A stretch of DNA of 64,000 nt from Margaritifera margaritifera. Taxonomy: Eukaryota > Mollusca > Bivalvia > Unionida > Margaritiferidae. Under the pieces are notes generated by a model. That model was given only the letters and a program-made list of their open reading frames with translations. It was not told where the DNA came from and did not search any database. The translations under genes and the position numbers were made by a program. Shown in pieces: positions 11,981 to 24,363 of the stretch. The stretch spans positions 5,625,501 through 5,689,500 of the forward strand of contig JAQPZY010001660.1 in the NCBI GenBank assembly GCA_029931535.1, written 5' to 3'. Position 1 is the first letter of the stretch. The number at the start of each line of letters is the position of its first letter.

Positions 11981-12196
11981 CCTATTCATGTATATTTGTA
12001 TGTCCCTGCCCAATTTCCTATTCATGTATATTTGTATGTCCCTGCCCAATTTCCTATTCATGTGTATTTGTATGTCCCTGCCCAATTTCCTATTCATGTG
12101 TATTTGTATGTCCCTGCCCAATTTCCTATTCATGTGTATTTGTATGTCCCTGCCCAATTTCCTATTCATGTGTATTTGTATGTCCCTGCCCAATCA
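11981..12196. repeat. 36-bp minisatellite, six copies
   Basis: Six near-identical 36-bp units ('cctattcatgtgtatttgta' plus 'tgtccctgcccaattt'). The period is a multiple of three, so ORFs are open on both strands in several frames. These are not genes. Confidence 0.95.
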
Positions 12197-12620
12197 AGAG
12201 TGAGATGTATCCTTAAAGGACACCTCTTTATAAAGGAGACCTGTCATTGAATTACACCCAGAAATCCTCAATAACATTACAGCACTTTGTATAATTATAT
12301 AATGGAGAGGACTATTGTTCCATATATCCACTACCATTACATATTAAGGAAATTATGCTACGTTAATCCTGGACTTTATCATGAAAATGTTTTTGTCCAC
12401 CAGACATGTATTAAGGACTTCACTTAATATGTCTTCTTACTAGCATATCTTGATTTTCATAAGCTGCTCTTGGAGGAAAATAAGATATTAGTGCTAATAA
12501 ATGAATAAGAACTTTTGTTGGGGAAAGACTCATCAGTATAAAGGACAAGTTCTATATTCTTGTCCATATATAGGTTTTACTTTAGTTTAAAACGAGACCA
12601 TATAGCTCTACCTTTGTGTT
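12197..12620. other. Intronic spacer, nothing recognised
   Basis: AT-rich, without repeats or coding signal. Confidence 0.5.
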
Positions 12621-12623
12621 TTC

Positions 12624-12800
12624 ATATGTGTATCCATTCTTTGTGTATCCATTGTACCTTTGTGTATCCATTGTACCTTTGTGTATCCATTGTACCTTTG
12701 TGTATCCATTCTTTGTGTATCCATTGTACCTTTGTGTATCCATTGTACCTTTGTGTATCCATTCTTTGTGTATCCATTGTACCTTTGTGTATCCATTCTT
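12624..12800. repeat. 19-bp minisatellite with shorter variants
   Basis: About ten units of 'tttgtgtatccattgtacc', mixed with shorter 'tttgtgtatccattc' variants. Confidence 0.9.
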
Positions 12801-13149
12801 AACATTCCATTTTTTCTTTTTTGCTTAGTAACTTCAGAAAGACTTTATGGATTGAGATAAAATTTGATAAAGATGTATATTTTAATTAAGTTCCATTTTA
12901 AATTTCTTCTTGAACACTAGACAGAGTTCTTGATTTTGTTCCTTTTAGACTAATGTTTGTTAATTGTTTCCACTAATTAACTCTGAATGACCAGATGCAC
13001 TGAGAATTCAGTTATTATCCAGTTTAAGGTCCCTCCTATCTTAGTCAAGTTTTGATTTATAATATTGTCAGTTCACTATTTTCATAGGGTATCAATTTTA
13101 GTAGATTTTCTGGTTGCTACAAACCACACATTTAAAGACCTAACAAACA

Positions 13150-13445
13150 ATGATCCTTATGTGGAAATAATAGGACCCTTTTCCCAATCCTTATGCAGAA
13201 ACACAATAGGACCCATTTCCCAATCCTTATGTGGAAACAATAGGACCCTTTTCCCAATCCTAATGTGGAAACACAATATGACCCTTTTCGCAATCCTTAT
13301 GTGGAAACAATATGACCCTTTTCCCAATCCTTATGTGAGAACAATAGGACCCTTTTCCCAAGGACCCTTTTCCCAATCTGTATGTGGAAACAATAGGGCA
13401 CTTTTCCTATTCCCTATGTGGAAATAATAGGACCCTTTTCTCAAT
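13150..13445. repeat. Irregular minisatellite, about 30-bp unit, about nine copies
   Basis: Units of 'tatgtggaaacaataggacc' plus 'cttttcccaatcct' with small length changes. Non-coding. Confidence 0.85.
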
Positions 13446-13689
13446 CCACGAATTTCAGTACCAACAAAAAAGTAAATTTTTGGAAAGCCACAGAAAATTG
13501 ATACTCACACAAATATATGAATTTACAGTACTTTTCAGAAATATTTGACAAGAGAATAGTTTTGTTCTTTTTAAGCTCCCACTGTAGCAGTTCTGTCTTA
13601 GTGAGGTGTGAAGGCTTGCAATCTTTTATCCTGTCCATGCATGAAAATATTAAGAAAACAAGCCAGATGTGAAGACTTGCAATTTGACC

Positions 13690-14045
13690 AATACGGTATT
13701 TACGGAAGGTCTGTACCAATTCAGTACGGATGGACGGTCTGTACCGACCATACTGCACCAGCAGGCTGGACCGCAAGTATATATCATCTTTGGTACACCA
13801 TTCCAACTGCTGACCAACCGCTCCAGCCATACAAATGAGCTATGTACAATTACATTGGTCAGGAGTCTGTTAGCTCCGACCAGCAAGCCATACTGCACCA
13901 GCTGGCCAGACCTCAAGGCATATAAGATCTTTGGTACACCATTCCAACTGCCAACCAACCAGTCCAGCTGCACAAATGAGCCATGTACGTTTCCAGTTGT
14001 CAGGAGTCTGTTATCTCTGACTGGCAGGCCATCAGACTGATCAAC
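13690..14045. repeat. Two-copy 140-bp duplication
   Basis: 'catactgcaccagc' recurs at 13749 and 13889, with the following 140 bp conserved ('ctttggtacaccattccaac', then 'caggagtctgtta'). It lies just upstream of a DIRS-like remnant and may belong to that element's 5' part. Confidence 0.6.
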
Positions 14046-14189
14046 TAGACCATCCATTCCTATGAAATTCATAGCAAACTGGCATTACTTATGAAGCTGT
14101 CCGACTGAACCAAACCGGCCAAGCTGTACCTGCATTCCATAATGCAATCACTACTGATGGTATATAAAAATTAAAAAATAGAAAGATTG

Positions 14190-16195
14190 GGCAAAATGCA
14201 TGATGATACTTCATCATCATTTCCCGTTGATGAATGTGATGAAATGGAAATGCTGGAACATGCCGATCTGACAATAGAACAGACAGAAGTTAGTTCATGG
14301 CAGCAATAGAGGAAATCTATATGATTTTGTCTCCGTCGGAATGCCATCCTCCACCTTCAATCAATTCTACCTACAAGGTCAATACCTTAGTAGATGTAGA
14401 TGATGATGAAGACATTTCGTCATTGAGAATCTTGCCACAGTTGTTAAAGATTGCAAAAATTACCGTGCATTTCTTGGAGCATTCGCGATCCCATTAACGC
14501 AAGAGGTTCTTTATGGTGAGTCAGTTGCATGCAACTTTCTCACCCCACTGGTAAAAATTCACATACAGAAATATTTTCTCCACATGTACTTTGTCTAGAT
14601 GTTGATAAAGCACACAAAGAAGACTTTAATGCCACATCAAAGTTAGTCAGGAATGTTGTGTCAACTTCCTCCCTACTTGACTTCACGATTTTTTCATCTA
14701 GCCAAAAAGGCCGCTGACAATCATTGCCTATGCACTCCCTCCCTTTAGGTTCTCCACTACTGTTAGGGCATCAAATTGATGAGGTGAGAAAGCAAGAGGC
14801 ACAAGAGTTTCCCTTTAACTTTCAGTGCAATGTACTATCTCAGCATGACCCTGTTAGGGAATGTACACGAGAAGGGGCAATTGTCACCAGAGAATTTGCA
14901 GTGGTGGTTCTAAGCAATGACAGGTCATATGGAGGGGAGAGAGAGGAACACAGTTTCTCTTTCCCCAGACCTTCTGTCAATCGTCAGTGATACGCCCATG
15001 AAGGGGAATGTTCATACACAAGAAAATATAGTTTTTCTGCTAGTAAGGGGTGGTGTAGATAGTACAAAAACTGCACAAACAGGGCTTCTACTCCAGAACA
15101 TTTCTTGTTACGAAGTCCAACGTTAATTGAGACCTGCGATAGAGATGCGACAAGTAAGTGATCAGTCTTAACATGTCCGATGCATACTTCCATATACCGA
15201 TTGATCTGACAAGAGAAGCAAAGATACAGGACCCTGTATGTACCCTCAGATGTTACCTGAGATGCATGGACAATATCAACATCAACTGTAAGAGACTGTA
15301 CTGCTAAAAGTTGGAATGCAAGACATGGCCGCTTAGCTATTAAATCAGTGTACTCTTAACTCTCACAGGATCAGGTACACTAATGAACATTTCAGCTCAC
15401 GAAATACAAGCGACTTCCATGATCCTGGCCTTGAACTAATGTCTGAATTCGGGACATAGCAGAGTCAGCTGACTGGCACGCCCAGTCTGCCTTCTCTACC
15501 TTCCATTTGCATGAAATAGCCTCGCTAAGTAGAGGACTGAATTCTGTTGGGTTAGTGGTAGCTGCTCAGACAATGACCACTCCCCATTCATGAAAGCAAA
15601 ACTTTGACCCTGACGTGAATTTGCCACTTTCGCAGGATTCGCCTGGGAAACTTGATGGTGAGACAATAATCAAGTGCAGAATCCCACACGGATCTCCCGT
15701 GCACATGTATAAACAAATTGTCTCGTTGTGCTAAACTAACATTAGGAAAAGTTCATCCTGTTATTAGAGCAATCATGCTCCTACTGGGTGGCACAGGTAG
15801 AGGTAGGATGCTAAGCATTTCCTCCTCCTCTTACCTATTCTCCTAATGGAATGTGATTAGGTAATGTATTTGATGGAGAAAGTTTTTTTAGTAAATTATG
15901 TTTCGCTGATAGTACTTACCTGATCACATTACAAATAATCCCTCCCATCCTTCCCCACAATGCAAGCATCATTTAAGGTGTCGCTCAAATAAAAATCTGG
16001 TTTAAACCAGGTATAGTGGTAGCCACCCAGCAGATAGAAAGGGGAGTTAACCTGTAAGAGTTGCTTCCCTTCGTCTATATAATATATAGACAGAAAGACG
16101 TTTTTCCGTTTTTCTGGGAGGGCTGGGTTCGGAGGTAGCAAGGAAAGTTATCCTAATGTAATGTAATCAAGTAAGTACTATTGGAGAAACATAAT
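14190..16195 (+). mobile_element. DIRS-like retroelement, copy 1, internally deleted
   Basis: Decayed tyrosine-recombinase retroelement in the sense direction. Starting at 14198 is an acidic, gag-like reading frame (MHDDTSSSFPVDECDEMEML), interrupted by stops. At 15176-15202 the reading SDAYFHIPI matches reverse-transcriptase motif A of DIRS elements. Only about 190 bp later, at 15392-15430, SAHEIQATSMILA is the conserved box of the DIRS tyrosine recombinase, followed by a degenerate ESADWHAQSAFSTFHL. Most of the RT, RNase H and methylase regions are therefore deleted. The 3' segments at 15775-15900 and 16095-16195 match, in reverse complement, 48890-49030 and 48215-48300 of copy 3. That fixes the family and the 3' end. 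It lies in the last intron of the unidentified gene. Confidence 0.7.
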
Positions 16196-16199
16196 TTAC

Positions 16200-17700
16200 T
16201 GAAAAATTTGCTTTCCTTTTGCATGAAATATTTGTGCATTATATGAATGATAATTTAGAATGTTTTTACTTATTTCAGTATTAATAACATGAAGTGGGAT
16301 GATTTTTTCAAATATTTTTCAGTATTTTTTTTTGGTGGGGGGAATAGTAAGTTTTCCTTGTGCTAAAAAATAATTACTTTCCTTTCTTTTTTGAACAATA
16401 TATACATTTGATTCACTTTTCATTATGCCTTGCCATATTCTTATAGGGAGGGATAGTGTTACCAATGTCTGCCCATACATCACAAGTATTTTGTTTCTGC
16501 CCAATAACTTTTGAAGGACTTTGTAAGTTTATAGCAAATTTAATACAAGAGCTTATATAAAAAAGATCTAGGTCAAGTTCAGTATTTGCTTTTCCCAGCA
16601 AAATTTTATTGAGTTATGATTCCCTCTTTGCCACAGAAGTTTGCCCATGCATGATAAATTTGATATCAACTCAGTGACTTTTGGAGGACTCCATGAAATT
16701 CAAATTTGGCATGGGCTTTTAACATTATTAAAGCTTAGATCAAATTCAGTTTTTGCCACTGTCATCAAAATTTGAGCTGTGGGCACTGTTTAACTTAATG
16801 ATTTTTTGTTTTCAATAAGGCTGCAACGTTTACACGTGCTTGGTTTAGTTTACTGCCTGTAAACATTTACAAAATCGGTAAACATTTAAACGAGCATGCT
16901 TGTGTCTGTCATTGATGCAGGAACTACCCATTCCAATTAAATTATATATTTCCACATCTTTTCTTCAGAGAATTTTTTAGTAGGATATTTTTTTTTTGTT
17001 TTGTTTATTCTTTAAAGTATGCATCTATGATTTGCCACTGAATGTGGCATTGCTAGGAAAAAAGCAGAACAAAGCAAGAATTCATTTTAGCATACATTAG
17101 ACTACATTACATATCAGGTTGATTTACTGATAATGCTGTTACAAATTTCTTTAAACTACAGCATTTACCTTTAAACAACACATTTGTTAGCAGAACCTTT
17201 GATTAGATAACATTTTATTTTAAAGAAACACTGATTCAAGTTTGCAAGCCACAGTCTAGTTTCTGTGTCATTGTAGATCCTGCAAAAGCATCCCATTGGC
17301 ATGCCCAGGCTGTACTTCGGTTTCATTATCTATTTTTTCATCGTGTGCATATATGTAACAGTCGAAAACAATATCAATACAATCAGAGGAATGTTTCACT
17401 GAAACTGTCGGATATATTCAACAAAAAAATATCTTACAAACTGAATTCTGTCATAATAAGAGGTACAGCAAATGAAACAATTGCAAGCTGAGCAAGGTAC
17501 AGCATGTATATTATAACAGCAAGTAGAGTGGGGAAAAAGTTTGGTTTCTGATCATTTAGAATAAATGGCATCGTTTTGGTTATTGTAAAACCATGTACAA
17601 ATTTAGACATTTTGGTAAACATTGCAGCCTTAGTCTTGAATGCATTAAATTTCAAGAAGTATGTATCACTTTTCTGACTGTAACAGGTTGTGTCATCAAC
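16200..17700. other. Intron, no gene seen
   Basis: AT-rich. A 73-codon minus-strand ORF with a hydrophobic end (17434-17655) has no splice or homology support. A 28-bp direct duplication ('gtttaagtgggtaaaagtga' plus 'tataacct') lies at 17704-17759. Confidence 0.4.
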
Positions 17701-17889
17701 GTTGTTTAAGTGGGTAAAAGTGATATAACCTGTTTAAGTGGGTAAAAGTGATATAACCTATCTCATGGTGCAGTTCAAAGGCAAGACATATTGTTTGGCA
17801 GAATTCTTGTTTCTGTCTTATTTTAGTGACATGCTAGATTCAGTCGGTGTTTTAATTGATCATTTTTGTTTTCTTTTTTTTCTTCATAG

Positions 17890-17933
17890 GCAGTGAAGCT
17901 TTCTCAGGAATACCAGGGTTTCAGACTTTGTGA
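17890..17933 (+). CDS. Unidentified plus-strand gene, terminal exon and stop
   Basis: Acceptor tttcttcatag at 17889. In phase 1, as required by both donors of exon 4, it reads (C/S)SEAFSGIPGFQTL and stops at TGA 17931-17933. The phase-0 reading (AVKLSQEYQGFRLCDDRHQ, stop at 17956) is longer but has no matching donor in exon 4; it would need an unseen exon. The sequence after the stop becomes AT-rich at once and is taken as 3' UTR. Possible AATAAA signals occur near 19049 and 19354, but neither can be assigned. Confidence 0.45.
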
Positions 17934-18224
17934 TGATAGACATCAAACTGACGACTGATGCTGTGATTGTGACAAAATTAATATGGATAAACTAATGAGA
18001 ACACTTTAATGCTTTGGCAATGAAAATTACCAAAGACATACTGTGACACAGTCATTCACTGTAAAAATGAGTTGTATGCTGTTACATGCAGGATAAAATA
18101 CTGCTTCAGAAGCTTACTTATGATTTTGTGGGTAACTCAATTTTATCACATGATGTCATTAATATAACTTTTGTCTTGACATTGCCTTGACCCATTTCAG
18201 ATTTTTTACATGTTAATGTCAGCT

Positions 18225-18890
18225 GGGTGAAATGTTGTCACAGATAACAGCTTATTAGGTAATTTCATTATATCGGGATGGCACAGTTTTTCTCAGATTA
18301 CATCTTATTAGGTAATGTCCTTATATCAAGATAATTATCTCAGATTAGATCTTATTATGTAATTTCATTATGTCATGAAGTCATAATTATCTCAGATTAG
18401 ATCTTATTATGTAATTTCATTATATCATGATGTCATAATTATCTCAGATTACATCTTATTATGTAATTTCATTATATCATGATGTCTTAATTATCTCAGA
18501 TTATTAGGTAATTTCATTATATCATGATGTCATAATTATCTCATTACATCTTATTAGGTAATTTCATTATATCATGATGTCATAATTATCTCAGATTACA
18601 TCTTATTAGGTAATTTCATTATATCGTGATGTCATAATTATCTCATTAGAAATTATTAGGTAATTTTATTATATCATGATGTCTTAATTATCACAGATGA
18701 ATCTTATTAGGTAATTTCATTATATTGTGATGTTATAATTATCTCAGATTACATCTTATTAGGTAATTTCATTATATCGTGATGTCATAATTATCTCAGA
18801 TTACATCTTATTAGGTAATTTCATTATATCATGATGTCCTAATTATCACAGATGACATCTTATTAGGTAATTTCATTACATCGTGATGTC
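18225..18890. repeat. 52-bp minisatellite, about twelve copies
   Basis: Units of 'gatgtcataattatctcaga' plus 'ttacatcttattaggtaatt' and 'tcattatatcat', with 8-10-bp deletions in some copies. It lies in the presumed 3' UTR or downstream of the unidentified gene. Confidence 0.95.
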
Positions 18891-18899
18891 ACACAATGA

Positions 18900-21082
18900 G
18901 AGATCATAGCCAGTTATCTTCCCAATAGGTGGGGCCACAGAAAAACAAAGTCCCAATATTGGATCCATCCTCTAATTTTATCGTTCGCCAAAACAAATTT
19001 TAGATCTTGTATTATCCCTAAGAATGCATGGTTCATAATACATGTATCAATAAAAGCAAATAATATCTTATTTTATTTTGAGGCGAATCAAAAGATATAC
19101 TACATTAGTACTAAAAGACACTAACAATGCCATTTGGCTTCTTTTTCTGGTTAATAAAAACAGCATATTGTAATAATTTTGGACTCCTTCTGTTCAAACT
19201 CATGCACCAACCTAGTATATATCAAAATTTAATGCTGTTAACTTAATTTTCTTATCCACAAGTTTTATTAAGGATAGGAAGTCCCAGATTCTTCCTTATC
19301 CTCTGTCTGGTAGACTGTTCTAAATAACCTGGAATGCATTGTAGGGCTGTTAAACCAAATCAAATAAAATTCAGTAAGAGCATAAATGTATGGGCTTAAT
19401 ATCAAATCAATAAACCCAGTTTAAATAAGAAGACATATTCTTCATAATAAAGATAATAATACTCCGATAGTCTTAACCCAAAATTAATTTTAAAATTTCA
19501 ATTAAAGTTGTGCCTCCTGTAACAATATCAAATTCAGTAAGTAAAAAAAATCTCTGTACGAAGTAGACATCTTTTTTATTATTTAAAGTCCTGATGAAAT
19601 TGCTCATTCTTACATCAGTTTTTTAAAAAATACTCTTTGTTTATATCATCATAAAAAAAACTTTTATTTTAACACGAAACACAATGATTTATTGGGATCA
19701 GAAAAAAAAGTGCCAATATCAAATCTGACAGTGCACAAATTTTATTTATTCTGAATATTTATAGCAGTAAAAAAAATAATATTTACAATAAAACTAACTA
19801 TTCATTACAGTTTTGCAGTTGGTCTAGTAGTAAAAAACAATGTGAATGCTTGTCTTTTTATACAAAGTATATTTAAGCAATCATAACTTCTTCATTTGAA
19901 TATGTAGTAAATAGCAAACTATCCCTCAATCACTTTTATCAATGTTTGATATATTATGTTTGATCCATTAGAGACAAAGAAACTATTAAAAAAAAAAAAA
20001 ACATTTAATTGAAAATGAATAGTTTCATGAAAATTAAGGCATGTTTAAAGACTAAATTACCCCACCCACTAAATATCTAAAGAATTCTTCACAACAAATC
20101 ATTAAATGGTTCTTGGATTAGGATTATATAATTTTATGGAAATGTGTCTGTTAAAAAAATAAGTATAGAAAAGAATCACAAAGGTAATTGTGTGAAAATA
20201 ACGCATATTCCATTTTTTATGCAGATATGAGAATATGTGATTTTCCATTTTCAACAACGATGATGCTTAATATTTTCTTTCCAATCAATTAACTCCTTCT
20301 TTCACCCTGATAACTTAGCTCCTGTTTTTTTTTTTTGTTATTTAAACTCTGAATTAACAATAATGTCCATGATCTGTTAGATTCAGACATTTTTAAAGCT
20401 AGATGCAGATGCTATCGATTCTTTCTTTCTTTGTAAAGTGGGAAGTAAAAAAGAAGTAATGTTGGACCACTTTGTTCCATGCTGCCACCTATCGAATTCA
20501 AGTGACACTAATGACTACAATCCCTCATTCATACTCATGTAATGTTAGCAGCATCGACTGGATAACTGGCTAAACTGATGAAATTTTGTGTGAGTTTTTT
20601 AAAAAATCCATGTGTTTCATCATTTAAGAAATAAAATCTTACATTTGTGCACATTTCAAATGAAATTTATGAAACTTTTTCTAAGTTTTCAATCTCTTGC
20701 TGCCCAAAGTTACATAAAATAGAAATAATTCACCTACTCATTTCATAAATTTAACTTCTGTCACACACAAAGCCCATACTTGTTGTTTTCAGTTTCAAGC
20801 ATGGAGTTTTCTGTGTCTGAAACATCTTATTTTAATCCAACACATATATGTAATTAATATTTTTGTGTATGCATGACATCACTTCATGTCATTAAGCAAC
20901 TAAATCATGTGTTATTCACATGACAGCTTCTCTTGTGCTTCAGTGTTTTCAGACTTAGCATGTTCAAATTGAGGAATACAATAATACAGTAAATATAATT
21001 TTCATCTGAATAGAAAATATTGACAACTAGAAATGTGTTCAAGGCTGTCCCACCACAATGCTTGCAGACTAATCTTAATGCA
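18900..21082. other. Intergenic, nothing recognised
   Basis: Very AT-rich, with several poly-A and poly-T runs and no coding or mobile-element signal on either strand. Confidence 0.5.
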
Positions 21083-21096
21083 AAACTTAGAGATAA

Positions 21097-21290
21097 TGGT
21101 TTGGTTTGGTTTGGTGCTTTATGGCACAGCAACACAAGTAGGTTATTTAGTGCCGAGGCAATTGGAGTAAAGTGCCTTGACCAAGGACACACCACGGTAG
21201 CTAACCCAGGCTAGTCTGAAGGTAGGATTTGAACCTGCACCCTTTCGGTTGTGAGTCCAGAATGCTAACCACTGAGCCACCACAGCTCCC
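21097..21290 (-). mobile_element. tRNA-derived SINE (family S) with perfect target-site duplication
   Basis: On the minus strand it begins 'gggagctgtggtggctcagt' and continues 'ggttagcattctgg', an A-box-like tRNA head. The B-box-like 'ggttcaaatcc' follows, then the body 'tccttggtcaaggcacttta', and an (AAACC)n tail ends the element. The 14-bp sequence 'aaacttagagataa' flanks it on both sides (21083-21096 and 21291-21304) without mismatch, marking a young retroposed insertion. Diverged copies are at 3740 and 45330. Confidence 0.9.
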
Positions 21291-21344
21291 AAACTTAGAG
21301 ATAAAGTGTGAGTGATGGACAGATGGACAAAGATAATACCATAT

Positions 21345-21670
21345 GCCCAACCATTGTCATGGTGGATCATACAAGTCACGGATACAAAACAGGCATGTAT
21401 ATGTGGAGCCCCTACCTATGTCATATTTTAGCATACAAATCACTGATACAAAACAGGTAAGTATATGTGGAGTCCCAGCTATTGTCTTGGTGGAGCATAC
21501 ATATCACTGGTACAAATTAGGCATGTGTATTTGGAGTCCCGTTGTCAGGGTGGAGCATACAAATCATTGATACAAAACAGGCATGTATATATGGAGTCCC
21601 TGCCATTGTTGTGGTTTAGCATACAAATCACTGACAACAAAAAAGGCATGTATATGTGGAGTCAAAGAGT
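21345..21670. repeat. About 63-bp tandem repeat, five copies
   Basis: Units contain 'catacaaatcactgatacaa' then 'aacaggcatgtatatgtgga' and 'gtccctgccattgtc'. Repeats start near 21370, 21432, 21497, 21557 and 21620. Confidence 0.85.
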
Positions 21671-21765
21671 CTCCCCATTGTGTACAGAGATGCTGTCAGG
21701 CTCTGTGATCACAGGATTCTCACAAAATTATAGAGTCACACAGCTTTAAAAACCCAATGCATGAT

Positions 21766-23216
21766 CTTTAGCTCTACTGGTCATAGACCAGGACAGCTTA
21801 ACGGATGGTCTGTTGTCTGTCGTTTGTCGTCCATCCATCCATTAGCACAAGTTTGGTATAGCTACTACTTGGAGGATTGCCATGAAACTTTAAACACACA
21901 TTCATCCCATGGTCTAGTTGGTCGTGAATGATAATTATGCTGCTCAGACATCCAGTACACTGGCTACAGTGGCTATCTTTAAAATCTTGTTATCGCTACT
22001 CCCCATGAATGGATGATCATATCAACATGGGGTTTTCACCAGGAGACTTTTTATGATGTCAGATTTGTCCTAAATGAAAATGGTGCCTATCTGACATCCA
22101 ATATGGCAGCCACGGCAGTCATCTCAAAACTCTTGTAATTGCTACTCCTCCTGAACAGAAAGTCATATTGACATGGAGTTTTCACCAGAAGACTTCTTAG
22201 GATATCTAGTTCATCCTAAATGAAAATGGTGCTGATCTGATGTCCAATATGGCCATCTTGAAAATCTTGTTATTGCTATTCCTCCTGAATGGATGGTCAT
22301 ATCAACATGGGGTTTCAGTAAAACTTTTTATCATGTCTAGTTCATCCTAAATAAAAATGGTGTGAATCTGATGTCCAATATGGCCACCACATTGGCCATC
22401 TTCAAAAATATTGTTTCACTACTACTTCTGAACGAAAAGTAATATTGCCATGGGGTTTTCACCAGAAGACATTTTATGAAGTCTAGTTGGTCCTAAATGA
22501 AAATTGTGTCATTTGCACATACAGTGTGCCTGCCATCTTTAAAAAAAATTTATGACTGGAAAGTTGTTTCAGCATGGGGTTATTACTAAACAACTTCTTA
22601 TCTAGTTGGTCTTAAATGAAAATGGTGCTGCTCAGACATCCAATGTCTTGAAAATCTTCTTATCACTACATCTCCTGAATGAATGGTCCTATCAGTATGG
22701 GGTTTTCACTGAAACACTTCTTATAATGTCTACTTGGTCTTAAATGAAAATGATGCCGATCTAACTTCCAATATGACCACCACAGAGGCCATCTTGAAAA
22801 CCTTGTTATCACTACTGCTCTAGATGGCTGGTCATATTAATATTGTGCTTTTACCAAGAGACTTCTTATGATATCTAGTTGGTCCTAAATGAAAATGGTT
22901 CCAATCTGATGGCCACCATGGCGGCAATTTTGAAAATCGTCTTTTCATTACTTTTCCAAAACGAAAAGTCCTGTCAGCATGGGGTTTCCACCAGAAGACT
23001 TGTGATGTTTTGGCGGTCTTAAATTAAAAAAGTGCTAATCTGACATCCAGTATGTCCACCAGAGCAGCTAATTTGAAAACAATATTATTACTGAAGAATA
23101 TCAGAGATGGTTTCAACACTCTGCAGTTAAAAGGAAGAAATGGCCTTTTCTTAAATTCATATGAATTCTTTTTGGCCAGTAGAGCATCAGTCCCTTCGAG
23201 GGACTCCTGTTTATTT
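21766..23216 (+). repeat. Dispersed repeat family A, full-length-looking copy 3
   Basis: Starts 'ttagctctactggtcataga' followed by a 'gtctgtcgtttgtcgtcc' simple stretch. About nine units of 130-150 bp follow ('ggtcctaaatgaaaatggtg', 'catcttgaaaatcttgttat', 'tcaacatggggttttcacc'). It ends with the tail 'atcagagatggtttcaacac' to 'cttcgagggactcctg'. This gives the family's extent, about 1.45 kb. It has no coding capacity, so it is a non-autonomous element or satellite-like repeat. Confidence 0.8.
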
Positions 23217-23705
23217 TATATAGTCTCCCTGATGTATATGAAATAAAACTATACTTGTCACCTTTTTTCTATCATTGTTTAAAGAATATAAACCCATATG
23301 AGCATGGGGGTTATCAATTAAATTTGTTTATTTTTTATTCTGTGATACTTATATGCTTTCATCTATTGTTTTAGTAAATCTTAATGAGTAAGAAATAAAA
23401 TTGTAAAATTCATTTTAGAGAAAATATTTTTTGTTTTTATCTACTTTTATAAATAGAGCATCATTTGTACCCTGATCTGTTATTAGGATTGGGCATCACC
23501 TTTACTAGTAAGCCTTTCTTCTTTCCTAAGTTAATATTGCATATGCTAAGTCGAAGGCAATCATTCTATCAAAAGTTTGGAGAATGTCCTTAAACTCATC
23601 CTGTTCCTACAGTGGAAAGCAAAATCATAGTAACATATTTATTTTATGAATGTGTTGTGCAGATTAGCTCTAATCTTGAAATGAGTGAGAAATTAAGTAA
23701 GCAAG

Positions 23706-23745
23706 TATGTATGCATGTATGTATGTATATATATATATATATATG

Positions 23746-23820
<75 letters not shown>

Positions 23821-23822
23821 TA
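23706..23822. repeat. (AT)n / (GTAT)n microsatellite
   Basis: Uninterrupted AT run from about 23750 to 23811, with flanking GTAT tetranucleotides. The 23216-23705 and 23823-24360 flanks are AT-rich and hold nothing recognised. Confidence 0.95.
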
Positions 23823-24363
23823 GTGCGTAGAATGATAAATCAATTATAATTAGAGTAAATCAGAAGGGAGGAGAATTGATTCTGAAAGTCTATAAACTGA
23901 TTATTGGAAGAAACTCTTATTTAGCTGCCACCCTCTCCTGAATTCCTAACCAGGAATGTGTGCCTCAAATTATACTCAAAACATGTTCTAAAACCATGGA
24001 AATGAAAACTCGCATTTTATTAAAACATTCTTATGTCATAAAGTGATATTTTGCATTCTTCATACAAGTCTGTTTGCTGTCAGACAGCTGTAAATTTAGT
24101 TAGCTGTGAGAATTTCAAATACAACACATCCTGTGGACTGCTGGACAGTGTAATTAGAGACACAATTATGGTATTGGATGTTATAATGCACAACCATGAA
24201 AGCAAAATGAAGAGTTCTGGATCAATGCAGAAAATTATCATAACTGTTTGAAATGAATAAAAATCCTTTAGTAGGTAAGTTCTTTCAGTGTACAATCGAT
24301 AGCTAACTTGTTTTGCACATAACATTTGTATATAGTGGAGCTGATTTCAGAGGTAGTAATTTT

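Noticed and set aside
12560..12860. Cysteine/isoleucine-repeat ORFs on both strands
   Set aside because: Products of the 19-bp minisatellite, open in several frames and on both strands.
17434..17655. Minus-strand 73-codon ORF with a hydrophobic C-terminus, possibly a small membrane protein
   Set aside because: No splice signals, no promoter context, AT-driven composition; long hydrophobic runs arise by chance from T-rich sequence.
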